A stretch of 64,000 nt of DNA from Lactarius indigo (Eukaryota > Basidiomycota > Agaricomycetes > Russulales > Russulaceae), in assembly GCA_025766275.1 (NCBI GenBank), contig JAFKAC010000005.1, positions 1,488,001 to 1,552,000 on the forward strand, given 5' to 3'. This document shows positions 54,860 to 64,000 of this stretch, piece by piece (the stretch's first letter is position 1; each line of letters opens with the position of its first letter). The notes beneath the pieces were generated by a model that ran no database searches, was not told where the DNA came from, and was given only the letters and a program-made list of their open reading frames with translations. A program made the position numbers and the translations under genes.

Positions 54860-56488
54860 ATGCAGTCCGTGACTTCGTCCTCGTCGCCCTCGTCTCAGCA
54901 GTCGAGTGGTGCGATGCTTTCCGATTTGCAGCAGCGGTCTCCGCGTGCAACATGGACTCACGTCCAACGTCAATGCGACATGGATCCCCGAGGTCCATCT
55001 CTTCATCCCCTGGACACTGTGACCGTCGTCCCTAACCATCGTCATGACTCCCGAGTCGAGAACAGCGCGCTGATTCAGTCGTCATCACCCAGAATCCATC
55101 GGTTGCCACTGTCGCAGCCAGCGCAGCCTGAGGGCCCCGTCTCCTTACCACTTTCAGCTATTTCCTCAGATCGGTACAACTTACAACTTAACAATAACCA
55201 ACATGCACGGGATCTCCCTCTAAACGGCTTCCATCAAGCCCCTATCTCGGAACCTTCATCTGGTCATTCTGGTGCTCCGCAATCGTCGATTGAAAGTTCT
55301 CGACTTTCATCTCAATCATCTCCGTATCATGGATCGCTGAATCCTCAAGCCCATCGTCCACGGACGTATAACCAAGTTTTTCATTCTACATCGGATCTTG
55401 CCGCCCATCATGGGATACCCGAATCGCTCCCGCCACCACCACGTACAACACCTCGTCGATCTTCAGAACCTGATCCGACACCTGACTTCAGCCTCTCAAG
55501 TCTCTGCTCAAATTATTTAACTATGTTGGCCTCCGATAAAACCCCTGAGCAGACGCGGACCATCACCGAGAGCGACACATCCGCAGCTCACCAAATGTCA
55601 GTTGACGACGAAGCTGCCGCCCAGGCGATTGCTTCGGCATTGTCAGGTATTACTGGTCGCCCCTTTTCCGATACCTGGTCTCTAATCACGCCGTCATCTT
55701 CAGCCTCACCTGACTTCTTCAATCCCAGCAGCTTCCTCACTTCTCCGGTATCACCATGGGAGGATGACTTGCTGACGACGCCCGCCTTCGACGCGGAGAT
55801 GGGCATGACGCCTGACATCTTCACCAGCCCAGCACTGACTGATTTTGGTGGTGAATTTGGTGGTGATCATGATCACATGCCCTCGTTGTTTGCTCCCTCG
55901 GTCTATGAAGGCTACGATGCCAAGGTCAACTTTGGTAGCGCACTCGGGCCTTCCGAGCTCCCCCTTCCCGTTCCCAACATGGGCGAGATGTACACAATAT
56001 CGCCAGGAACTCCTACTCTTGATACTCCATCTCTTCAACCATTCCCCGTCAACTTCGACGAGTCTTCTAATCTTGGGACACGGAGGGCAGCTCCGACGGG
56101 GACTCGCAAGAACATCACGCCCGAGACGCTTGTTCCCTATGATGCGCCTATTCAACCTCGCAAATACCGCACGCCATCCGCGACTTCCCGTAAAGAGCTT
56201 CCGGTGACCTTCGCTCGGAAGCGGGCACGGACTCAGGGACCTGACGAGGAGGACGAGGAAGCAGCCGGTCCTTCTGTCTCTGAGGAGGACGCGATCAAAG
56301 CCAAGCGTCTGCAAAATACCCTCGCCGCGCGAAGAAGTCGCAAGCGGAAGCTCGAGTATCAGCGTGAGCTGGAGGATGCCATCGAAGCCGAGCGCAAAGA
56401 TAAAGAGACCTGGCGGGCGCGTGCGCTCATCCTAGAGGCACTTCTGCGTGACAAGGGTCATGAAGTGCCTCAAATGAGTGAAGCATGA
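54860..56488 (+). CDS. Gcn4/Cpc1-type bZIP transcription factor (542 aa)
   Basis: Single exon. The first ATG of the open frame (MQSVTSSSSP) is taken as the start; the frame continues upstream without another ATG. The first 300 residues are Ser/Pro/Gln-rich. Acidic and aromatic segments around 290-370 (PWEDDLLTTPAFDAEMGMT) look like an activation domain. The C-terminal bZIP starts near residue 482: the basic region RLQNTLAARRSRKRK has the invariant Asn, Ala-Ala and Arg pattern of the Gcn4 class. It is followed by a short leucine-zipper-like helix (EDAIEAERKDKETWRARALI). Gcn4 homologues control the general amino-acid starvation response. The long leader with at least one upstream frame is consistent with translational control, but that is inference. 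Confidence 0.85.
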   Translation: MQSVTSSSSPSSQQSSGAMLSDLQQRSPRATWTHVQRQCDMDPRGPSLHPLDTVTVVPNHRHDSRVENSALIQSSSPRIHRLPLSQPAQPEGPVSLPLSAISSDRYNLQLNNNQHARDLPLNGFHQAPISEPSSGHSGAPQSSIESSRLSSQSSPYHGSLNPQAHRPRTYNQVFHSTSDLAAHHGIPESLPPPPRTTPRRSSEPDPTPDFSLSSLCSNYLTMLASDKTPEQTRTITESDTSAAHQMSVDDEAAAQAIASALSGITGRPFSDTWSLITPSSSASPDFFNPSSFLTSPVSPWEDDLLTTPAFDAEMGMTPDIFTSPALTDFGGEFGGDHDHMPSLFAPSVYEGYDAKVNFGSALGPSELPLPVPNMGEMYTISPGTPTLDTPSLQPFPVNFDESSNLGTRRAAPTGTRKNITPETLVPYDAPIQPRKYRTPSATSRKELPVTFARKRARTQGPDEEDEEAAGPSVSEEDAIKAKRLQNTLAARRSRKRKLEYQRELEDAIEAERKDKETWRARALILEALLRDKGHEVPQMSEA

Positions 56489-56858
56489 GCCTGATATTTT
56501 CATTTTTCTGTCTGATTACCTTCGAATGTTTGCGGACTGATCTAACCCTTCGGTACTCATTGTAAACTATTTCCCACCGTACCCTTTTCCCCTATATCCC
56601 CCCTCCCACTGGTTAGGAGTACCGTCGTATCCCCCTCTCCCCACATATGTTTGTTCTTTGTCTCTGCACAGCGCATGCATCCCCATTCAATCTCCCTCTA
56701 GTAGTGCGCTGGTTGTTCCCTCTGACTGATTTATACTTCTTTGTATCCCTCACAATACCGTACAGACCGCAACCCTTGGTTTACATGCATAGCTAACGAA
56801 CCAAAATAAATGAATCGTGCATCTTAAAAGTGATTGTGTGTTTGCCTGAATTCACGAC
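56489..56858. other. Intergenic region
   Basis: Pyrimidine-rich spacer between the bZIP gene and the NDPase gene. Nothing else is seen. Confidence 0.5.
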
Positions 56859-58813
56859 ATGTTTCGACTTGGCCGCAGCGACGACGGTTCTAACACGTGT
56901 GTCCATCGCCGCCAGCGCCCATTTGCCGCCGCTCATTCATCACCGCCTGTCACTTCTACCACCATCTCATCTTCGTCCCCCAGTTTGTCCAAAGATACTG
57001 GCCGGCTAAAAAATCTAATGGTCCTACCACGGAGTAGTAACTACGAGAGGCTTGAAGGTGGCATGGGACCGAGCCGTCTGGGGGTACGCAATTTTACGTG
57101 GAGGAAGATCGTTTTCTGCCTCGCACTCGTCGTCGCGTTTGTATGGTTCTTGAGTCCCGCGGAGCCAAAAAAGGTCTGGGATGGGATTAAAACCCCAGGT
57201 GAGTCCTGGATACCGAGAGCTGAGGAAAAATTAATGTATCTTTGTGCGGTAGGGAAAGGGTCTGTGGAAGCCGAGTCGCCTCCCCTGCCCCCTTCATCTC
57301 CCATGGTCGAGCCACATAAGTCTGAGATGGATACCCCTGCCTCTGCACCGACTCGCCCCCAGCCCTCTGCCCCCAGGCCCAGTTCATTCGAATCCGACCC
57401 CGATGCAAGCAATACCGTCTTCTGCACCGTACCACACGACCCATCCTCTCCGCTCGTGCAGTACGGGCTCATGATCGATGCGGGCTCTACGGGTTCGCGT
57501 ATCCACGTATACAAGTTCAACAACTGCGGGCCGTCACCCGCGTACGAGTATGAGACGTTCGTGCAGAATCACCCTGGCTTGTCCGCGTTCGCAGGACGCC
57601 CAGAAGAAGCCGCGCAAAGTCTCGATGAGCTCCTCGACGTAGCAGTGCGTACCGTTCCCGAGCAGCTCCGGCGCTGCACCCCGGTCGCCGTCAAGGCGAC
57701 CGCGGGGTTGCGCCTGCTTGGCGGGCAGCAGGCCGACGAGATCCTCGAGGCTGTGCGGCGTCGCATCGGCAGCGTATACCCGTTCCCAGCTCGCTGCGCA
57801 AGACCCAGTCGCGATTATGGACGGGCGGGACGAGGGCGTGTTCGCGTGGGTCACCGCCAACTACCTCATGGACACCATCCGCGCCGACTCGCCGAAGACT
57901 GGCCGCGCCGTACGCCGTGCTTGACCTCGGCGGCGCGTCCACGCAAATCGTGCTTGAGCCCGTGTTCGGCGCCTCCACTGCCATGCGCGAGGGTGATCAT
58001 AGGTACGAGCTCAAGTTCGGTGGACCTGCTGGGAAGACGCACGTGCTATATCAGCACTCGTATTTGGGCTATGGGCTCATGCGCGCGAGGAAGAGCGTGC
58101 ATCGTTTGGTCGATTTCATGGCGTCCGCTCGCACTGCCTCCTCTGGTACGGCAGCTGAGGAGGAAGTCGGAAACCCCTGCCTGGCGCGGGGGACAAAGAG
58201 AGTCGTACAGGTCGAGTCGGGATGACGATTCTTCTTCCGCCAAGAACGTCACCATGATCGGCGGCGACATCGGCAGTTTCGAGGCGTGCAACCGCATCAT
58301 GCAACTCATTGTGGCCAAGGACGCGTATGTACACCCATCGATGAACGATACACACCCCGCGATGCTAACCTCTAACTCAACAGTATTTGCCAAATCAAAC
58401 CGTGTTCGTTCGACGGCGTCTATCAGCCCTCGCTCCTCGAGACCTTCCCCAACGGCAAGATCCTCCTGCTCTCATACTTCTACGACCGCATCCACCCCCT
58501 CCTCCCGCCGCCGCCGGTGTCCCCTCCGCCGCTCTCCGTCGCCTCCGTCGCGGACCTCGCGAAGGACGTCTGTCTCGGGCGGCCGGCGTGGGAGAAGCGG
58601 TGGGGCGACAACGCGCACGCGATGGAGGAACTCGTGGACCGCCCCGAGTACTGTCTCGACCTCACGTTCATGCACGCGCTGCTGCGTCTTGGCTATGAGT
58701 TTGACGACGCGCGCGCTGTCGAAATTGGGAAGCGCATCGATGGGACGGAGCTGGGCTGGGCACTCGGCGCCGCGATCGCTATGGTCGGCGCAGAGCTGAC
58801 GTGCAGAGCATAG
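56859..58813 (+). CDS. GDA1/CD39 nucleoside diphosphatase (Golgi GDPase type), frame disturbed
   Basis: Residues 1-75 are a Ser-rich cytoplasmic tail, followed by one membrane anchor (KIVFCLALVVAFVWFLSPAE, about 84-103) and a Pro-rich stem, giving a type II Golgi protein. Apyrase conserved regions are present: ACR1 MIDAGSTGSRIHVY, ACR2 VAVKATAGLRLL, ACR3 VAIMDGRDEGVFAW, ACR4 YAVLDLGGASTQIV, and the later GSFEACNR and PNGKILLLSYFYDR. Gda1 hydrolyses GDP from mannosylation so that GDP-mannose import can continue. The single frame is broken three times by +1 shifts (about 57785, 57905 and 58222), after which the frame returns. An intron at about 58327-58382 then joins KDA to ICQIKPCSF. All catalytic regions are otherwise intact, so I suspect base-call errors; a recent pseudogene is the alternative. 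Confidence 0.85.
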
Positions 58814-59364
58814 AATTTATGGATACTGTAGAGTCTTAGGTGTAGATGTTTGCTTGGTCTGTCCCTTGCGCAGGGGCAGATACCCTCTGGACCGATATAT
58901 CTGGATCGAGACGGATACACTATTCGCCTATCTGTAATCCCACTATTTCTTAACAAACACACGTTGGTTTTGACTGAAAGGCTGCGCACGGATCCGTGTG
59001 AGAGAAGGATAGATTATAAGACTCTATTTACAGACAAGGAGGGGTATGCACAGATATATTATGTGCAAAGTGATCCAAGAAAGAATGTCTACAAAATCAC
59101 AAGGATCCGAGAGCGAGCACTGACGAACGAAGGATGCGCAAGAGACCCACATACACAAAGAAGCTGAAAGATACCACGTGTTTCATGGATCTACAAGCGC
59201 GAGAAGCTGAGGAACCAATCGGAGTTACACGTACACCGGGAGAAATATTGTTACACTCCGGTTTATTTAAACATGGAGATTCGTGAGGGGTCGTGAAGGC
59301 GATCATGAAGGGTCACTGGGTAATCGTAATAGCGGAAGGTTGTTCCGGGAGGCTGTGGCGGTTG
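58814..59364. other. Convergent spacer
   Basis: Between the 3' ends of the NDPase gene and the minus-strand secreted protein gene. No gene is supported. Confidence 0.5.
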
Positions 59365-60418
59365 TCAGACGCGGAAGACGGTAAGAACGGCGACACGTCC
59401 ATCCTGCGCGATGCCGTGGTTAACGCCTAAACATCGCGACATTTGTCAGACGCCGCCGAACCGAAAAGCCCATCACAAAAAAAAAAAAAAATCCACGCAC
59501 CTTTGCTGCCAGGCTCGAGGAGTCCGGTGCGCCACTCGAGCTCGGCGCGCCACCAGATGTTGTGCCCTTTCTGATGGCTGCCCGCCAAGGCTCGCTCGAC
59601 GAACCAGTCACGACCGAGGTTGTAGCCATTTTTGACGATCTTGTGCCGCTTCTGCGAGTGCTCCTCTTTCGACGCTCTGGTCATCGTTTAAAGTGAGTTA
59701 TACGGGATATGGGTAAGGGAGCGTACCCGATGAACCACGCGCCGCTGTCTGCGTGTGTACCGTTCTGCCGCCATGCGCGGAAATGGTGGCCGCCGGCGAT
59801 GCTCTCCCAGCACGTTCCCCAGACGGGAAAGTATGCCTGCCGGGCGAGGTATAACTCGGGCTTGCGGCCGTTTCCGTCGCCTAGATCCGCCTTGTGTATG
59901 TTGCCGATGTGCAGTCCCAGACATTCGTTAGAGTACCCAATAGACCTGCAGTGCGACAACAATAAAACCGGCACGATCAATCAGTGGACGTTAAAGGTGC
60001 GGATAGAGAGAGAGAAAGGGGAGGACTTTGTGTATTCGCGGAAGCCTTCTTCGGTAAGCACGTATGGATCCGAGAGCCCCGAAAGGATCACGTTGAGCGG
60101 CTCGCCGAGGAGCGGCGCCGTGAACTGCGAAACGTGTGGAGCTGTCGCATTAGCATCAAGTTGGGGTGCACTCGTAGCTACGTTATGACAGATGGGCAAC
60201 TGACGTCGAGTAGACGGCCGCCATTGATGCGTGGGTCAGGCCCACCCTTCAGAGATGTCTACTTCATCCCACTCTCCGTCGGGCGGTGCATTGAAGTTAC
60301 TGATGGACTCGGAAAAGACCGCCTGTTCACTGCCGTCACGGACGAACAACGCGAGAACGTTGGGACTGAGGTTGAGACTGAGGAGAACGCCAGCGGCAAA
60401 GGGGAGGAAGATGAGCAT
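59365..60418 (-). CDS. Conserved secreted protein of unknown function
   Basis: Minus strand. The signal peptide MLIFLPFAAGVLLSLNLSPN is followed by an acidic segment (DGEWDEVDISEGW), then DPRINGGRLLD. Across an intron come GEPLNVILSGLSDPYVLTEEG, the next exon IGYSNECLGLHIGNIHKADLG and YFPVWGTCWESIAGGHHFRAW, then YNLGRDWFVERA, WWRAELEWRTGLLEPG and the C-terminus GVNHGIAQDGRVAVLTVFRV. Introns are clear at about 59410-59471, 59648-59695, 59971-60042 and 60137-60199. One extra base at about 60235 (between GW-A and DPR) must be dropped to keep frame. I recognise this as a widespread agaricomycete secreted protein with no known activity; the conserved Trp, His and two Cys (ECLG, GTCWES) suggest a folded extracellular domain. 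Confidence 0.75.
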
Positions 60419-60590
60419 CTCCCGGGTAGCGCAAGGGTGGTGGTAGAGTGGGAAAGAGTGAGAGAGTGGGTTGGGCCGCTTGCATGTTAATTACTTGCGA
60501 GGGCTCGAGCCGAGCGCGTCAGACTGTCCCTTTTAGAAATCCCTATTTCGTATCTTTCTCTCGCGCTCTGCTTGGCCCATTATTCAAATA
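60419..60590. promoter_or_regulatory. Divergent promoter of secreted protein and EBP2
   Basis: 172 bp between start codons; no TATA box is obvious. Confidence 0.45.
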
Positions 60591-61896
60591 ATGACAGGTC
60601 AGAAGATGAAGACTGCTTCAAAAAACACGGATCTCAAGCCATCAAGGGGCAGGGGTACAAAGGAGGTCTCAAAACAAGCTATCGAACCTGACACGAGTGA
60701 AACTGAGGACGATAACGAAGAGGGACTGGAAAAACTCATGAAGGCATTAGGAGAGGACGGCCTCAACGAGTTTGATCTGGCGCAATTGCACACATTGACC
60801 GGCACTGCGGCCAGTGATGAGGAAGGCGACGGAGAAGACGTGGAGAAGCAACGAAGAAACAGAAGAGGAAGAGGAAGTCGGGAGTAACGATGGGGAGGAA
60901 ATCGCGTTGGACGACGAGGACGTCGACTCAGTCGACGAAGATGCAGTACCAAGCAGAAAAATCGGAATGGACAACACGGTGCACCATTCATCATCTTTCG
61001 CTCGCTATCTCATCTAACTTTATTTCATGGACACGGATAGGTTGCACTCGAACGCATACGCGACACTATAAAACTGGACCCATCGCTTCCATGGACTGAA
61101 ACGCTCACAGTCTCCTTCCCCGAGACGATCGACGTTGACGTGAACGATGACTTGAACCGTGAGCTTGCCTTGTGAGTGTCATTTTTCGTTGACGCCAGCC
61201 CGGCTGACTGGTTCTACCTGTGATGAAGTTACAAGCAGGCTTTGCATGGCGCAAAGGCCGCTCGCTCGCTCGCCACAAAACACGGTCTCCCCTTCTCGAG
61301 GCCGGACGACTTTTTCGCAGAAATGGTCAAGACCGATGCGCACATGGAGCGCATTCGGCAGCGTTTACTCGACGAGAGCGCTGGCATCGCGAAGAGCGAG
61401 GCGCGCCGACGGGAGCGCGAAGGCAAGAAGATCGGCAAGCAAGTGCAGCTCGAGAAGATCAAGGAGCGCGAACGTAGCAAAAAGGACACGGAGGAGCGAC
61501 TCAAAGGGCTCAAGCGCAGTATGTCGTCTCAATTCTAATGCACACACATATTCAACTAATTTACATTATGAAGAACGCAAGGGGGCGTTGGAAAATGCGC
61601 AATTGGACGACGATGCTTTCGATATCGCGGTGGAGGACGCCATCACGGATCGGCCAGCAAAACGCGCACGCCGCGGCGGTGGCGGCGGCGGCAGGGGTGG
61701 TGGCTTGCCGCGGCATGCGCGCGACAAGAAGTTTGGCTTTGGTGGTCATGGGAAGAGGGAAAAGCAAAATACGCGTTCGTCGACGGACGAGTTCGATGGA
61801 TCGTCACGGAGAGGTGCGGGTCGGGGCCGAGGCCGGGGAGGGAAAAGCCAAAGGCCTGGCAAGACGCGGCGCGCGGCAGTGAGAAATCGATCATAG
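60591..61896 (+). CDS. EBP2: rRNA-processing protein EBP2
   Basis: Exons about 60591-60978, 61041-61171, 61230-61521 and 61576-61896. An acidic N-terminal half (runs of Glu and Asp, SDEEGDGED, EEEEEVGSND) is typical of nucleolar proteins. The EBP2 core is ALERIRDTIKLDPSLPW, LNRELAFYKQALHGAKAAR, LPFSRPDDFFAEMVKTDAHM, the basic coiled coil REREGKKIGKQVQLEKIKER and KKFGFGGHGKR, and the tail is Gly/Arg-rich. Ebp2 acts with Rrs1 and Brx1 in 60S subunit assembly. One extra base near 60855 (DVE-[+1]-SNEETEE) shifts the acidic region. The stop codon is 9 bp before the next gene's start. Confidence 0.9.
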
Positions 61897-61905
61897 AAAG
61901 TTTTT

Positions 61906-63763
61906 ATGACACCGACCGTGTTGTACCACTGCCCTTGTCTGTCCTCCGACCCGGTTCCCCCGCCTCCAAACGCGCCGTCCTCATCGTACCAGTTCCATCC
62001 TCTACATGAGCTCTTTTTCTGTGAGGAGTGCGATGCTGTCCGCTGCAATCGCTGCGTTTCCGTAGAAGTTAGTGGCTACTACTGCCCGAACTGCCTCTTT
62101 GAGGTGCCTAGTGCGAGCGTACGCGCAGAGAAGAATAGGTTCGTGTCGATCATCTGGACTAGGAACTAGCATTCTACGAATATTTGTTAGATGCGCGCGC
62201 AATTGCTTCATGTGCCCTTGCTGTCGAAACACGCTTTCGGTCGTGCCTTCAGACCCATCGGATGCGGACGATGGGAGACTTCTAACCGGTGGTTTGGGTG
62301 TGGTCGGCGAACCTCCCTTCTTCCTTTATTGCAATTATTGCAGATGGGATTCTGCGGAGGTCGATGTAACGTTTGAAAAGCCAACGGGCCTTGCTGGTGA
62401 GTCGGTCTTCGAGCCCCAACGAACCCTCGGCTGACGTGCTCTGGCAGCACAATTGCAGAGATTTGAGGACTCTGCGCCCGATTCTCTCGAGTTTGAACGT
62501 CTCAAAGAACACTTTGAGCCTTTCCTACGTGCATCCTCTTCCTCCGGCCATCCACAGGCAACGCACTCACACCCTGCCCACATCAATCCCATCACAGCCG
62601 CAGCGTCATCTGCATTGGCACGCGATATCCCAGGTGTGGTGAAATACACCCCTGCTCCTCGCGGGCGGCGAGACAAGGGCCCACGGGATGAGCTTTCCGA
62701 ATACCGTAGCCGGGTTGAGGTCGCGGGTACAAAGGACACCTCTAACGTAGATTTCGTCCGCCGACTGGAGGAAGTGTCACAGGTTGCAGCCCTCAGCCAG
62801 CGGTGGACCAGCAGCTGGACAACGCCGCTGCGTTCTAGGTATGTCCTCATTCTGACGGTCCTATGACATGGGGTATTTATCACAGAGCAGCGATTTACGA
62901 CCCTCGCGGATCCCGCTACGTTCTAAAAAAACGAAGCGTTGTTCGACATGTCGTCATATCCTCATTCAAGCCGGAACAGAAGGCACAATCGGTTCGCTTC
63001 AAGATAAAACTCGTTGCCGCCAACTACCTTCCCGCCATGTCTATTGCCTTTCCGAGTCCGGATTTGGCTCGGCAACGCGCAGCGGGTGGTCGGCAGACCA
63101 CAGTCGAGGACACGAGCGGGGCAAGCGGCCTCCAAGCAGGAGGAACTTACCCGTTCCAGCTCGCGTTGACGAATCCACTGTACGATCCCATTAAAGTGCG
63201 ATTGAAAGTGGAACCGCAAGTGCCTCCACCGTCCTTCATCTCACCTGCGGACGGTAGCCCTGAAAAGGCGAAGCGACCACCGTTCGTGGTGCGGCTACCA
63301 CGGCCCGAGTCGGAGATCCCAGTCGCGGCCTTCGCGGAGGCGTGGGAGTACGAGGACGACGAAGACATGTTCGGAGGTGACGATGACGAACTTGGACTGG
63401 AACGCGAACGCGGAGGAGGCGGCGGGAAGGGGAAGGGGATCGGCGTGATAGAGAGGCGGGCGAATGTGACAGTGGTTGGTGGGGAGGTCGTGATTGGCCG
63501 AGACGCGAAAGGCTCGATCAAGGTAGGTGTGTGTTTCGATGGACTGATACATCGCTGATGGTGGCATTTCTTTTTGATACAGTTTAATATGCTCGTTTCT
63601 TACACATATCGGTCGGACTGACCCGCTCGTCGATGAGGAGGTCCAGGCCACACCTTCACGGAAGGAGAAATTGCCAGAGATGAAGACGTTCACGTTTTAT
63701 ACGGCGGTCGACCTCGGGGTGATCATTCCTCGGGTCGGAGTAGAATCGATTACATCAGATTAA
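61906..63763 (+). CDS. Dynactin subunit p62 (DCTN4)
   Basis: Exons 61906-62138, 62191-62396, 62448-62838, 62888-63522 and 63583-63763. The N-terminal zinc-binding region has the family's Cys pairs: YHCPCL, FFCEECDAVRCNRC, YYCPNCLFEVP, CARNCFMCPCCRNTL, YCNYCRWDS. DLRPSRIPLRSKKTKRC-STCRHILI, KPEQKAQSVRFKIKLVAANYLPAM, a long acidic stretch with Gly runs, and the C-terminal KTFTFYTAVDLGVIIPR follow. p62 sits in the pointed-end complex of dynactin, which links dynein to cargo. Two extra bases (about 62967, between HILI and KPEQ; about 63619, in YRSD-DPL) break the frame and are probably sequence errors. The start lies 9 bp after the EBP2 stop. Confidence 0.9.
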
Positions 63764-63967
63764 TTAATTAAACCCTAACCATAAATAACACTGATGGAGC
63801 TCGGTTTGGCTGTGTCGAGGTTGCTCGCTCGTTGGTTGCTCTCGCTGCCCTCTCTTTGTCTCATCCCTCACTGGATGCTGGCATCCCCCCTCTAACCTTG
63901 CCAGGTGCAAGCTTACCCCCAATTCCCTTTCCTATTTTTTTCAACTTCTCCTCTCTCGGTGTTACCT
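63764..63967. promoter_or_regulatory. Promoter region of the gene running off the window
   Basis: CT-rich leader-like sequence (TTCCCTTTCCTATTTTTTTC, about 63921-63940) ahead of an ATG. No clear TATA box. Confidence 0.35.
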
Positions 63968-64000
63968 ATGGCGTCGACTAATGCCGTGGCTACATCCTCC
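63968..64000 (+). CDS. Start of an unidentified gene, cut by the window edge
   Basis: An ATG follows a CT-rich leader and opens a Ser/Thr/Ala-rich frame (MASTNAVATSS) that is still open at the last base. Too short to identify. Confidence 0.35.
   Translation, partial: MASTNAVATSS

Noticed and set aside
57700..58230. Short introns explaining the GDA1 frame changes
   Set aside because: No GT-AG pair of at least about 40 bases fits between the conserved regions without deleting them; single extra bases explain all three shifts better.

Overview
This window is nuclear DNA of a filamentous basidiomycete, most likely an agaricomycete. Genes carry many short introns (about 45-65 bp, GT-AG, with one good GC-AG case) and are densely packed on both strands. 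The gene families are fungal: Zn2Cys6 and Gcn4-type bZIP regulators, a GMC oxidoreductase, a P450, a Spo7/Spo71-like PH protein, and Copia and hAT elements with basidiomycete-type proteins. I saw no rRNA, tRNA or CRISPR array. All exon models were derived by eye; for most genes they sum to a whole number of codons.

Layout. 1-4181: two tandem paralogous 74-residue proteins with near-identical promoters and leader introns. 4182-25663: a three-layer nest of transposons. A hAT element (TIR TAGTGGTGTCAA, 8-bp target duplication GTAATCAT) has its 14-exon transposase gene split by a minus-strand Copia element (299-bp LTRs, target duplication TTCCG). That element's gag is in turn split by a plus-strand Copia element (399-bp LTRs, target duplication GCATG). 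Each insertion can be undone exactly at its target duplication, and the hAT transposase then reads as 897 codons. The hAT also carries an intron-bearing fragment of a host Hsp78/ClpB chaperone gene.

25664-56490: ordinary gene-rich chromosome. In order: a GMC oxidoreductase lacking both catalytic histidines, divergent from a P450; a Spo7/Spo71-like sporulation protein; mitochondrial uS12 divergent from the SUMO ligase NSE2; a Zn2Cys6 regulator; mitochondrial uL29; SDHAF1 divergent from NDUFAF6; an 812-residue F-box protein; an anion-type MFS transporter divergent from a Sec14-RhoGAP; and a Gcn4-like bZIP protein.

56491-64000: GDA1-type NDPase, a conserved secreted protein of unknown function, EBP2, dynactin p62 and the start of one more gene. 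All four complete genes here need single-base +1 corrections (seven in about 6 kb), which points to uncorrected sequence rather than decay. Four genes encode mitochondrial translation or assembly proteins, and several gene pairs share divergent promoters of 140-390 bp.
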